NCBI GenBank assembly: GCA_946612455.1
Contig: CAMOER010000006.1
Span: 40,410 to 104,409 of the forward strand
Length of the DNA stretch: 64,000 bases
Source of the DNA: UBA3305 sp002373555
Lineage (GTDB): Bacteria > Bacillota > Clostridia > Lachnospirales > Lachnospiraceae
Reading direction: 5' to 3'
Part shown: in pieces, positions 41,109 through 49,306 of the stretch
Numbering within the stretch: the first letter of the stretch is position 1
Layout of the letters: each line of letters opens with the position of its first letter
Notes under the pieces: generated by a model
Told to the model about the DNA's origin: nothing
Database searches by the model: none
What the model saw: the letters and a program-made list of their open reading frames with translations, nothing else
Made by a program: the position numbers and the translations under genes

Positions 41109-42155
41109 ATGTGTGAATACAGCGTCAGTGAGATCCGGCCGTCGGATAAACGGTCGATCCGGAAAATGGAAGCACTCCTGGAGAAGGAGGGCATCAGCAG
41201 GGATAAGAATCTGGATCTCTCGATCGGGCTCTTTGATGACGACTACAACCTGGTCGCGACGGGATCCTGCTTTAAGAATACGCTCCGCTGCATGGCAGTG
41301 GATTCGAATCATCAGGGAGAGGGGCTGCTGAACAAGGTCGTTTCCCATCTGATGGAAGAACAGTTCGCCCGCGGGAACCGGGATCTGTTCCTGTATACAA
41401 AGTGCAATTCCGCGAAGTTCTTCGGAGATCTCGGGTTTTATGAGATCGCGAGAGTCCCGGACCGTGTGGTCTTCATGGAGAACCGGCGCGACGGCTTTCC
41501 GGGATATTTAAGAGAGCTGGAGAAGACAAAGGTGGAAGCCGGGTCAGTCGCGGCCGTGGTCATGAATGCCAATCCGTTCACGCTTGGACATCAGTATCTT
41601 CTGGAGAAGGCTTCCGCCGAAAATGATTACGTCCATGTTTTCATGGTCTCCGAGGATGCTTCCCTGATCCCTTACAGTGTCCGTGAAAAGCTGATCCGGG
41701 AGGGCAGCGCCCATCTGCCGAACCTGATCTATCATGCGTCCGGCAGCTACATTATTTCGAATGCGACTTTCCCTTCGTATTTCCTGAAGGATGAGGATAT
41801 CGTGATCGAATCCCACGCAAGACTCGATATCCGGGTGTTCACACATATCGCGAAAGCGCTCGGAATCACCAGAAGGTATGTCGGAGACGAGCCGACCAGC
41901 CGCGTGACATCCATCTATAATAACGTGATGGCAGAGGAACTGGCAGCGGAAGGCGTGGAATGCATCATTGTCCCCAGAAAGGAACTGGAAGGCGTGCCGA
42001 TCAGCGCGTCAAATGTCAGGAAGGCGATCAAGGAAGACCGGCTTTCGGATATCCGGGCGCTGGTGCCCGAGAGCACCTATAACTATTTTGCTTCCGCGGA
42101 GGCGGCGGAAGTCGTAAACAGGATACGGCAGGCGGACGAAGTGGTACACTACTGA
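41109..42155 (+). CDS. citC: [Citrate (pro-3S)-lyase] ligase, CitC type
   Basis: A 348-residue protein with an N-terminal GNAT-like domain (to about 140; VDSNHQGEGLLNKVVSHLM, GDLGFYEIA). The C-terminal nucleotidyltransferase domain has the motif VVMNANPFTLGHQYLLEKA and the later VPRKELEGVPISASNVRKAI. CitC acetylates the prosthetic group of citrate lyase to activate it. No citD, citE or citF gene is nearby, so either the lyase is elsewhere or this is a solitary CitC-like protein with another substrate. ATG 41109 follows AAAAAGG; the in-frame GTG at 41100 overlaps that site. Confidence 0.85.
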   Translation: MCEYSVSEIRPSDKRSIRKMEALLEKEGISRDKNLDLSIGLFDDDYNLVATGSCFKNTLRCMAVDSNHQGEGLLNKVVSHLMEEQFARGNRDLFLYTKCNSAKFFGDLGFYEIARVPDRVVFMENRRDGFPGYLRELEKTKVEAGSVAAVVMNANPFTLGHQYLLEKASAENDYVHVFMVSEDASLIPYSVREKLIREGSAHLPNLIYHASGSYIISNATFPSYFLKDEDIVIESHARLDIRVFTHIAKALGITRRYVGDEPTSRVTSIYNNVMAEELAAEGVECIIVPRKELEGVPISASNVRKAIKEDRLSDIRALVPESTYNYFASAEAAEVVNRIRQADEVVHY

Positions 42156-42213
42156 TTCCCGGCAGTGCGGCCGCCTGAAAACATCGTCTTTGTGAAGGAT
42201 AAAGGAGAACAGA

Positions 42214-43650
42214 ATGAAAAAAGTCTTATTTGCGGCATCGGAGTGCGTACCTTTTATCAAGACCGGCGGCCTGGCGGATGTAGCCGGTTCGCTCCCCAAG
42301 TATTTCAATGCTGAAAAGTATGATGTGCGCGTAATGCTGCCGAAGTATCTGTGCATTTCCGAAGAATACAGAGAGGAGATGGAGTACGTCACCCATTTCT
42401 ACATGTTTTACAACGGACGGAACCGCTATGTGGGCATCCTGAGGCTTGTGCGTGACGGTGTGACATTCTATTTCATCGATAATGAAGAGTATTTCAGCGG
42501 CAGCATGCCGTATTCGGATCATCTTTATGATCTGGAGAAGTTCGGCTTTTTCTCGAAGGCCTGTCTGGCGGTGCTGCCGTCGATCGATTTCCGTCCGGAC
42601 ATCATCCATTGCCATGACTGGCACACGGGCCTGATCCCGGTGTATTTGAAGACCCAGTTCGCCGCGGACGAATTCTATGCCGGCATCAAGACGATCATTA
42701 CGATCCACAACCTCCGTTTCCAGGGCAATTACAATATCGACAAGGTGAAGGAGATGACCGGACTGCCGGATTATCTGTTCACGAGCGACAAGCTGGAAGC
42801 CTACAGGGATGCGAATTATCTGAAGGGCGGTCTGGTGTATGCGGATTACATCACCACCGTCAGTGAGACTTACACCGAGGAGATCAAGACGCCGTTCTAC
42901 GGCGAGAAGCTGGACGGTCTGCTGTGGGCCAGGTCCAATTCGCTGAAGGGCATCCTGAACGGTCTGGATTATGACGAGTGGAATCCGGAGACGGACGAAT
43001 ATATCGCTTCGAAGTTCTCCGTGAAGACGTTCCGGAACGGCAAGAAGAAGAACAAGCTGGCGCTGCAGAGAGAGCTGGGGCTGAACCAGGATGCAGGCAC
43101 GATGATGATCGGCATCATCTCCAGACTGACCGATCAGAAAGGATTCGATCTGATCCAGAGAGTCATGGAAGAGCTGGTCGCTGAGGGCATCCAGTTCGTG
43201 ATCCTGGGTACCGGTGAGTGGAAGTACGAGGAGCTGTTCAAGTCGTTCGCGGGGAGATTCCCGGGACAGGTCTCCACGAACATTTTCTACTCCAATGCGC
43301 TGTCGCACAGGATCTATGCTTCCTGCGATGCCTTCCTGATGCCTTCGCTGTTCGAGCCGTGCGGACTCAGCCAGCTGATGAGCCTGCGCTACGGCACGCT
43401 TCCGATCGTGCGCGAGACCGGCGGACTGAAGGATACGGTCATCCCCTACAATCAGTTCGACAATACCGGGACAGGATTCTCTTTCACGAATTACAATGCG
43501 CATGAGATGCTGGATACGGTCCGCAGGGCAAAGGAGCTGTTCGAGAATAATAAGCGCCGCTGGAACCTGATGTGCGAGCGTGCGATGAAGTGCGATTATT
43601 CCTGGGATGCATCCGCAAGGAAGTATGAGGAACTGTACGATCAGTTATAA
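42214..43650 (+). CDS. glgA: Glycogen synthase (ADP-glucose, GT5)
   Basis: A 478-residue GT5 glucan synthase. The N-terminal ADP-glucose motif is KTGGLADVAGSLPK (residues 16-29), the central domain contains IIHCHDWHTGLIPVYL, and the C-terminal part holds FLMPSLFEPCGLSQLMSLRYG with the catalytic Glu and the RETGGLKDTV loop. It extends alpha-1,4-glucan from ADP-glucose. No glgC, glgB or glgP is adjacent. AAAGGAG precedes the ATG. It is monocistronic in the visible context and is followed by interspersed repeats. Confidence 0.95.
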   Translation: MKKVLFAASECVPFIKTGGLADVAGSLPKYFNAEKYDVRVMLPKYLCISEEYREEMEYVTHFYMFYNGRNRYVGILRLVRDGVTFYFIDNEEYFSGSMPYSDHLYDLEKFGFFSKACLAVLPSIDFRPDIIHCHDWHTGLIPVYLKTQFAADEFYAGIKTIITIHNLRFQGNYNIDKVKEMTGLPDYLFTSDKLEAYRDANYLKGGLVYADYITTVSETYTEEIKTPFYGEKLDGLLWARSNSLKGILNGLDYDEWNPETDEYIASKFSVKTFRNGKKKNKLALQRELGLNQDAGTMMIGIISRLTDQKGFDLIQRVMEELVAEGIQFVILGTGEWKYEELFKSFAGRFPGQVSTNIFYSNALSHRIYASCDAFLMPSLFEPCGLSQLMSLRYGTLPIVRETGGLKDTVIPYNQFDNTGTGFSFTNYNAHEMLDTVRRAKELFENNKRRWNLMCERAMKCDYSWDASARKYEELYDQL

Positions 43651-43654
43651 GGTT

Positions 43655-43852
43655 TGTCATCCTGAGCCTGCAAAGGATCCACGCCGTAAAGACTGCATTT
43701 TTCGTAAAACCGAAGACGTAAGGGCGAAGATACTTCGACTCACTGCGTTCGCTCAGCATGACATATTATAGAGGAAAGACGAAAACGATTGTCATCCAGA
43801 GGAGCGAAGCGACGAAGGATCTGCGCCGTAACACATGCGGTTTTACCGAAAC
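43655..43852. repeat. Interspersed palindromic repeat elements between glgA and cbiD
   Basis: One element (43655-43762) has inverted ends TGTCATCCTGAGC and GCTCAGCATGACA. A second, partial copy (43790-43852) begins TGTCATCCAGAG. It shares with the first the layout AAGGATC...CGCCGTAA...TTTT...CGAAACCG, with small changes. GCGAAGATACTTCGACTCAC inside the first is typical of short repeats found between genes in many gut bacteria. No coding potential or transposase. Confidence 0.75.
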
Positions 43853-43870
43853 CGGAGCACGAAACCAAGA

Positions 43871-45037
43871 ATGAAGATCATTTCAAAAGACGAAAAGCAA
43901 TACATTACGGTCGGTAACAAAAAGCTGGAACTCGGCTTTACCACCGGAAGCTGTGCCGCCGCTGCCGCAAGGGGAGCGGCGCAGCTTTTACTTACGAAAA
44001 AAACGCCGGAAACGGTGGAGATCATGACGCCCGCCGGGATCCTGCTGCAGCTGGTCCCGGATTTTTGTCATATGGAGGGAGATACTGCTGTCTGCGGAAT
44101 CCGGAAGCATGCCGGGGATGATCCGGACATCACAGACGGCATGACGGTCATCGCCCGGCTGCGGCCCGGCTGCGGTCCGGACGCGGAAGCAGGTATCTGC
44201 ATTGCTGCCGGTGAAGGCGTGGGAACGGTCACCCTCCCCGGTTTGGAACAGCCGGTCGGCGCACCGGCCATCAATAGAGTGCCGCGGCAGATGATCCGCG
44301 AAGCGATCGAAGAAGCATTTGAAGAAGCCGGCATCGGACATGAAGAAATCAATCTGACGGCAGAGATCTCCGTGCCCGGCGGCACGGAAATCGCGAAGAA
44401 AACATTCAACCCGAAGCTCGGCATTGAAGGCGGTATCTCGATCCTCGGCACCAGCGGGATCGTCAAGCCGATGAGCAGGAAGGCGATGAAGGATACCATC
44501 ACCCTGGAGCTGGATGTGAAAGCCGCAGCGGGGACGGATCCGCTGGTCCTCTGCCCGGGAAATTACGGCACGGCTTTCCTGAAAGAAAAGTACGGGATCG
44601 ATCCGGAAGGCGCGGTACGATACGGAAATTATTTCGGTTATACGCTGGATGAAGCCGTGGCAAAAGGCTTCCGGAATATCCTGATCGTCAGTCATATCGG
44701 AAAACTGATCAAGGTCGCAGGCGGGATCATGAATACGCATTCCCGGGCGGCGGACTGCCGGATGGAGCTCATGGCGGCGCATGCGCTGCTGGCCGGCGCT
44801 GACGCGGATCAGGCAAGGGCGATCCTGTCGTGCGTGACGACAGATGCAGCATTAGCAATGCTGGATGCATATGGTCTGACAGAAGCAGTGATGCGGTCTC
44901 TGGCAGAGAAGATCAGTGCCGTGATTGCTGCGCGGACCGGAGACGGCGCAGCGGTGACAGCCATCGCATTTTCCGCGGAGCAGGGAGAACTCTTCCGGAC
45001 CTTTGTAAATCATTCCTGCATGGATCGTTGTTCATAA
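43871..45037 (+). CDS. cbiD: Cobalt-precorrin-5B C1-methyltransferase CbiD
   Basis: A 388-residue CbiD. Landmarks are the N-terminal LGFTTGSCAAAAARGAAQLL, the central AEISVPGGTEIAKKTFNPKLGIEGGISILGTSGIV-type block (from about 183), and the C-terminal HIGKLIKVAGGIMNTHSRAAD. It methylates C1 in the anaerobic corrin pathway, between CbiG/CbiF and CbiJ steps. ATG 43871 begins the family N-terminus but has only a weak AACCAAGA upstream; earlier in-frame starts fall in the repeat element. No cobalamin riboswitch was recognised upstream. It is separated from the other cbi genes by the aldehyde oxidoreductase block. Confidence 0.92.
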   Translation: MKIISKDEKQYITVGNKKLELGFTTGSCAAAAARGAAQLLLTKKTPETVEIMTPAGILLQLVPDFCHMEGDTAVCGIRKHAGDDPDITDGMTVIARLRPGCGPDAEAGICIAAGEGVGTVTLPGLEQPVGAPAINRVPRQMIREAIEEAFEEAGIGHEEINLTAEISVPGGTEIAKKTFNPKLGIEGGISILGTSGIVKPMSRKAMKDTITLELDVKAAAGTDPLVLCPGNYGTAFLKEKYGIDPEGAVRYGNYFGYTLDEAVAKGFRNILIVSHIGKLIKVAGGIMNTHSRAADCRMELMAAHALLAGADADQARAILSCVTTDAALAMLDAYGLTEAVMRSLAEKISAVIAARTGDGAAVTAIAFSAEQGELFRTFVNHSCMDRCS

Positions 45038-45269
45038 AACAGCGCAATAATAAAAAATTACACCCATTATTCTTCTTCATATGTTTGCAGTTAAGAAGAA
45101 AAAGGGTGTAATTTTAAAAAATCCGTTCTAAATTGACCAAAATCCCAGAAGACAGTATATTTGTTAAATATAATCGTGATAATGCTGGGTGTCTTTTTTT
45201 GAAAATGGTATAAATAATGAACAAGCCAAAATGCTGGCAGAGAAACTAACGGTATAAATTGATTCCTGA
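45038..45269. other. AT-rich spacer with inverted repeats between cbiD and the Fe-ADH gene
   Basis: This 232-bp convergent spacer is markedly AT-rich compared with its neighbours. It contains a nested inverted repeat: TTACACCC with TTCTTCTT and their complements AAGAAGAA and GGGTGTAA, about 45058-45112. A second pair CCCAG/CTGGG is followed by seven T (45147-45200), which can act as a plus-strand terminator. Around 45184-45240 a small frame (MLGVFF, then ENGINNEQAKMLAEKLTV) is broken at the T7 run by one base, suggesting a decayed small gene. Confidence 0.5.
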
Positions 45270-46880
45270 TCAGTATTTCCGTATCCGGGCGATGAATCTG
45301 GAGAAATCCTCATACTTCCAGAGCACCGGCGTGGGATACAGCGGATTGGCTTCCTTCATGGCCCACTTGATGATCTGGTCCACATCCTCATCTTTGATCA
45401 TATCGACATATTCCGGGATGCCCATTTTCTCCTTCATCTTTTCGATCCAGCGGATGAATTTCTCCGCCTTCTCGGCATCGTTTCTGCCTTCCATGCCGCA
45501 GACTTCCGCCAGCTCGGCGAGCGGTTTATCGACCGTATGTCCGAATTCCCGCATGACATGCGGCAGGAGGATCGACATCGCAAGTCCGTGCGGCACGCCG
45601 TATAGTCCGCCGAGCGTATGCCCGATCGCGTGGACATAGCCGACGCAGCCTCTGGTGAAGGCACGGCCGGCGAAAAACGCCGCTTTCTGCATATTCTGAC
45701 GGGCCTTCAGGTTCGAGCCATCTTTGTATGCCCGATACAGATTCTTGTAAATCAGACGGACGGCGCGTTTCGCAAGCACATTCTCCAGCTTCGTATTGTA
45801 TTTATGATTCGTGTAGGCTTCGACAGCATGACAGAGCGCGTCCATGCCGGTCGTTGCGGTGATGAACGGCGGCAGGCCGACAGTCAGTTCCGGGTCCAGC
45901 ACGGCGTAGTGCGGAATGATGACGGGATCCATGATCGATGCCTTGCGGTGCGTTGCAGAATCGGTGATGACTGCGGCTACGGTCGTCTCAGAGCCGGTCC
46001 CGGAAGTGGTGGGAACGGCGAAGAAAAGCGGCACTCTTTTATGCACCCGCAGAATTCCCTGCAGCTGCCGTACGGTCTTCTTCGGATGCACGGCCTTCGC
46101 ACCGATCGCCTTCGCGCAGTCCATCGGGGAGCCGCCGCCCATCGCGACCAGCGCTTCGCATCCGTTCTCCTGATAGATCCGGACCCCTTTTTCCACATCG
46201 TCGCTGGTGGGATTCGGAGAAACATCGGAAAACAGCGCATATGGGATGCCTGCTTCATCAAGCGCAGAGAGCAGCTTGTCCGGCAGACCGATCTTCATCA
46301 GACCGTTATCCGTAACTACAAGGACCTTCCCCGCACCTTTTTCCTTCAGCATGGCGGGGAGCTTTTTGATGGAGCAGGGGCCCTCGATATACTCCGGCAT
46401 CCTGTAACCGAGAAAATAATTTGCGCCTACCATCACTGTCTGGAACGTTTTGCAGTACAGCGTGTACATGGTGACATCCTCCTTTTGATTGATTTTCGGT
46501 TCTTCATAGCTGATCCTGATCGCTGCCTTGGGACATTTTTCAGCACAAACGCCGCAGCGGAAGCATTTCTCGGGATCGATCGCAAAGGGAGACTTCCGTT
46601 CGCCGTAAGGAGCGCCGGCCTTGCAGACGCGGCTGCATAAGGAGCAGCCGATGCAGGCTTCCGGATCAATGGTGACAGAGGCGATCTTCTTCTCATTCAG
46701 ATCTGCGAACACGGAATCCGTGGGACAGATGTCGGCGCACTGCCCGCAGCCGGTACATTTTTCCGCGTTGATCACATATTTTGACTTAAAATCATCGACC
46801 GGCTCCGGCGCGCCGAACAGACATTCATAGGCGCAGGCACCGCAGCCGACGCAGCGGTTCGTATCGATTCTGTATGCCAT
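45270..46880 (-). CDS. Ferredoxin / iron-containing alcohol dehydrogenase fusion
   Basis: A 536-residue protein. Residues 1-125 hold four CxxCxxCxxxC motifs, beginning at Cys10, Cys42, Cys76 and Cys106, i.e. four [4Fe-4S] clusters. From residue 138 it is a complete iron-type alcohol dehydrogenase with GGGSPMDCAKAIG, TTSGTGSETT, DALCHAVEAYTNHK and GYVHAIGHTLGGLYGVPHG (metal His residues). An in-frame ATG at 46469 (Met138) is preceded by AAAAGGAGG at 8 nt, so a separate 399-residue dehydrogenase may also be made. It ends the operon aor-moaD-fdx/adh, starting 2 nt after the moaD stop with GGAGG inside moaD. It probably reduces aldehyde to alcohol or carries electrons for the oxidoreductase (inference). 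Confidence 0.88.
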   Translation of the reverse strand: MAYRIDTNRCVGCGACAYECLFGAPEPVDDFKSKYVINAEKCTGCGQCADICPTDSVFADLNEKKIASVTIDPEACIGCSLCSRVCKAGAPYGERKSPFAIDPEKCFRCGVCAEKCPKAAIRISYEEPKINQKEDVTMYTLYCKTFQTVMVGANYFLGYRMPEYIEGPCSIKKLPAMLKEKGAGKVLVVTDNGLMKIGLPDKLLSALDEAGIPYALFSDVSPNPTSDDVEKGVRIYQENGCEALVAMGGGSPMDCAKAIGAKAVHPKKTVRQLQGILRVHKRVPLFFAVPTTSGTGSETTVAAVITDSATHRKASIMDPVIIPHYAVLDPELTVGLPPFITATTGMDALCHAVEAYTNHKYNTKLENVLAKRAVRLIYKNLYRAYKDGSNLKARQNMQKAAFFAGRAFTRGCVGYVHAIGHTLGGLYGVPHGLAMSILLPHVMREFGHTVDKPLAELAEVCGMEGRNDAEKAEKFIRWIEKMKEKMGIPEYVDMIKDEDVDQIIKWAMKEANPLYPTPVLWKYEDFSRFIARIRKY

Positions 46881-46882
46881 CG

Positions 46883-47170
46883 TCAGCCTCCTGAAGCGGG
46901 TGAGAGGAGCCAGATCTCGTCGCCGTCAGCCAGTTTCTGATGCTTTTTCGAGCATCGGTTCCCGTTGATGTAAACGATCGCGTCCGCGTAGGACAGCGGC
47001 GCAGGATGCGGAAGACCGGGCTTTGCGGCCAGGCGTTCCTGCCAGATCTGCTCCGCACGGTCATTTAACAGTGCGAAAATATCGGACAGCTGTTCCGCCC
47101 GGACCTGCTCGTTCGCCAGGTGCGTGTCGATCCGCAGTACGCCGAACAGCTTGACGGTCACTTCAGCCAC
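46883..47170 (-). CDS. MoaD/ThiS-family sulfur carrier for the tungsten cofactor enzyme
   Basis: A 95-residue ubiquitin-like protein ending in the functional Gly-Gly tail (SPASGG). The first strand is VTVKLFGVLRID and the late strands YINGNRCSKKHQKLADGDEIWLL. MoaD-type carriers donate sulfur for the dithiolene of molybdopterin/tungstopterin. The position between the aldehyde oxidoreductase and the fusion dehydrogenase is typical for AOR operons. The start is GTG 47170, overlapping the aor stop by 8 nt, with GGAGG upstream. It has a longer middle helix region than minimal MoaD. Confidence 0.87.
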   Translation of the reverse strand: MAEVTVKLFGVLRIDTHLANEQVRAEQLSDIFALLNDRAEQIWQERLAAKPGLPHPAPLSYADAIVYINGNRCSKKHQKLADGDEIWLLSPASGG

Positions 47171-49100
47171 GTTTCCTCGCCTCCTTTACGATCTGCTCAT
47201 AGTACTTTCTGTCGATTTCCACGCCGAATTTTTTCAGCGTGCCGTAGGTCGGAATGCCGTCCTTCCAGCCGCGGGCCCGGTTGTAATCCCGGAGAAGTTT
47301 TTCCAGCGGCACCACGGTGCGGGGATTGTTCGGATCCTGCGGCGTTTTGGTCAGCCGCTTCGGCAGTACATCCGCGTTCGCTTTCTGTCCCAGAATGATG
47401 TTGCAGATCCGCTCCATGTTGTAGCCGTGCGAACCGGCGGTGAGCAGAGTGCCGATGGTCGCATGGAAATCGCAGACATAATTCAGCGCGTAAGTGTGCT
47501 GGATCAGCGGAATATTGATCTGCGCAAGGCGGGTGAAACGGTTGAGAATGTTGACGACTGGGCCGACGTATGGGAAGACCTTCAGGATCATTTTTGTTAA
47601 CGGCCAGTTCGGTTTTTCAACCAGAAAACCGGGGAAGACGGCATAGCTCGTGAAGAGACAGGAGCCGCACGCGGAGATCGCTTCCATCAGATTCTGGAAC
47701 ATGATCGTCATGGCTGCCTTGCCGTGGGGCGTGAGCGAATCGACGTCCAGCCCCAGACCTTCCAGCACCACCATGTAGCCGGCGTTCAGATGACAGCCGC
47801 CGCGGTTGGCCGTTGCGTAGCCGAGACCCTGGCCGACTGCGCGCCGGGGTTCGTATGCCGCCAGCTCCATACCCTTTGCGTGGATGGCAAATTCCTTCCC
47901 CCCGAATTTCTCGCTCATCCGTTTCGTACCGTTCGCGAGATCGTCCCCGATGCCTTCGCGGAAGGCGATCTTGCGGAAGATCTCGGAAATGTTGTCTGTC
48001 TTTCCGAATTCCAGACCGCAGTCCCACATGCCTTTTTCATTGAGCTCCATGGCAAAGGCAATGGAGCCGGCGGCGGAGATGGAATCCATGCCGAGCTCGT
48101 CGAGTTCGTAATTCCACCGCAGGATCATTCCGATGTCGTCATTCATGATATTCGGGCCGAGGAGACCGAGCGTCTCAAGCTCCGGACCCTTTACGGTCTT
48201 TCCGTCTACTTTTACATTCCTGCCGCAGCGGATGACGCAGGTCGAACAGGCGCAGTTGGAGACCAGATGGTTTTCCGTCAGTTCTTCGCCGGATACTTTT
48301 TCAAAGCCGGCGAACCGTCCGGCAGAGAAGTTTTTCGTTGCCAGGATGCTGTGCGCCTGCATGGGCGCGATCAGGCCGGCCGTGCCGAGCTTCGGAAGCT
48401 GTCTGCCCGTGAGCGGGTGCGTCTGCAGTGTCTTTACCCAGCGCTTGTTGAATTTCTTCAGCTTCCGCGGGTGCGCAATGCGGACGCATTTCGTTCCTTT
48501 TACGGTAACCGCCTTCAGATTTTTGTCCCCGAACACTGCGCCGACACCGCCTCTGCCGGATGTCCGTTCACCGGAAAAAACGCAGGAGTAGAGCACCTTG
48601 TTCTCACCGGCGGGGCCGATCACAAGTTTGGCGGTATCTTTCGGCAGTTTCGCCTGCGCATCGGAGATCTTCTGCCCCCAGAGTGCGGATGCGTCTTCGA
48701 AAGTCACGTCATTTTCGGTGATATGGACCGTCACGGGATGTTCCGCCCGGCCGGTGATGATGCAGGCGTCATAGCCCGCGCGCTTCAGCGTCAGCCCGAA
48801 ATCACCGCCGCAGTTGGAGGATGTAACGATGCCGGTGAGCGGAGAGATGGTGGAAATGTTGAATCTGGATGTGTTCGGACAGCCGGAGCCGGTCAGCGGA
48901 CCGGTGGTGACCACGATCCAGTTGTCCGCGTCAAAAGCCTTCATGCCGGGCCGGATATGAGAGAACAGGATATCCGCCGCCATGATCTTGCCGCCGATGG
49001 TACGTTTTCTGTCCTCGTCTGACCATGGATAAAGCGCATGTGTCTTCCCGGACAGGTCGATCTTCAGTACCTTTCCCATATAGCCGTACAGTTCAGACAT
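47163..49100 (-). CDS. aor: Tungsten-type aldehyde:ferredoxin oxidoreductase
   Basis: A 645-residue AOR-family enzyme. The N-terminal domain carries GYMGKVLKIDLSGKTHALYPW, GPLTGSGCPNTSRFN and GRGGVGAVFGDKNLKAV, typical of pterin-binding AOR. The [4Fe-4S] ligands are NCACSTCVIRCGR (CxxCxxxC), with the distal Cys probably in SACGSCLF. It oxidises aldehydes to acids with ferredoxin, or reduces acids at low potential. The start is ATG 49100 with GAGGT upstream; a GTG at 49106 would put the ribosome site inside the gene. It is first of a three-gene operon. A perfect 12-bp inverted repeat lies in the divergent promoter region. Confidence 0.93.
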   Translation of the reverse strand: MSELYGYMGKVLKIDLSGKTHALYPWSDEDRKRTIGGKIMAADILFSHIRPGMKAFDADNWIVVTTGPLTGSGCPNTSRFNISTISPLTGIVTSSNCGGDFGLTLKRAGYDACIITGRAEHPVTVHITENDVTFEDASALWGQKISDAQAKLPKDTAKLVIGPAGENKVLYSCVFSGERTSGRGGVGAVFGDKNLKAVTVKGTKCVRIAHPRKLKKFNKRWVKTLQTHPLTGRQLPKLGTAGLIAPMQAHSILATKNFSAGRFAGFEKVSGEELTENHLVSNCACSTCVIRCGRNVKVDGKTVKGPELETLGLLGPNIMNDDIGMILRWNYELDELGMDSISAAGSIAFAMELNEKGMWDCGLEFGKTDNISEIFRKIAFREGIGDDLANGTKRMSEKFGGKEFAIHAKGMELAAYEPRRAVGQGLGYATANRGGCHLNAGYMVVLEGLGLDVDSLTPHGKAAMTIMFQNLMEAISACGSCLFTSYAVFPGFLVEKPNWPLTKMILKVFPYVGPVVNILNRFTRLAQINIPLIQHTYALNYVCDFHATIGTLLTAGSHGYNMERICNIILGQKANADVLPKRLTKTPQDPNNPRTVVPLEKLLRDYNRARGWKDGIPTYGTLKKFGVEIDRKYYEQIVKEARKRG

Positions 49101-49146
49101 AAGCACCTCGTTTCAGAGTGTTCTGCGTGTAAAGTTCCCTTTTCTA

Positions 49147-49203
49147 TCACGATTTTATCACATTTGCCAAGGACTGCCTAGCAGATTCTGCATAAAATCG
49201 TGA
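49147..49203. promoter_or_regulatory. Perfect 12-bp inverted repeat in the aor/amylase divergent promoter region
   Basis: TCACGATTTTAT (49147-49158) is exactly inverted as ATAAAATCGTGA (49192-49203), with 33 bp between. The left arm overlaps a minus-strand TAAAAT that could be the aor -10; a TATAAT at 49226-49231 could serve the amylase. A shared regulator binding site is likely. Confidence 0.65.
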
Positions 49204-49306
49204 CAAATAAATTTTGGGGGAGTTGTATAATGAAGACGTAAATGACAAAAGAAATAATTCCGGAAGGGACGGATCGGCCGTCCCGATGAAAGACGGGTGA
49301 AGATAA

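Noticed and set aside
43651..43870. Cobalamin riboswitch before cbiD
   Set aside because: The B12-box consensus is absent; the space is taken by interspersed repeats.
47724..49022. 432-residue plus-strand frame opposite aor
   Set aside because: Antisense to a clear AOR gene with intact family motifs; no ribosome site or family resemblance.
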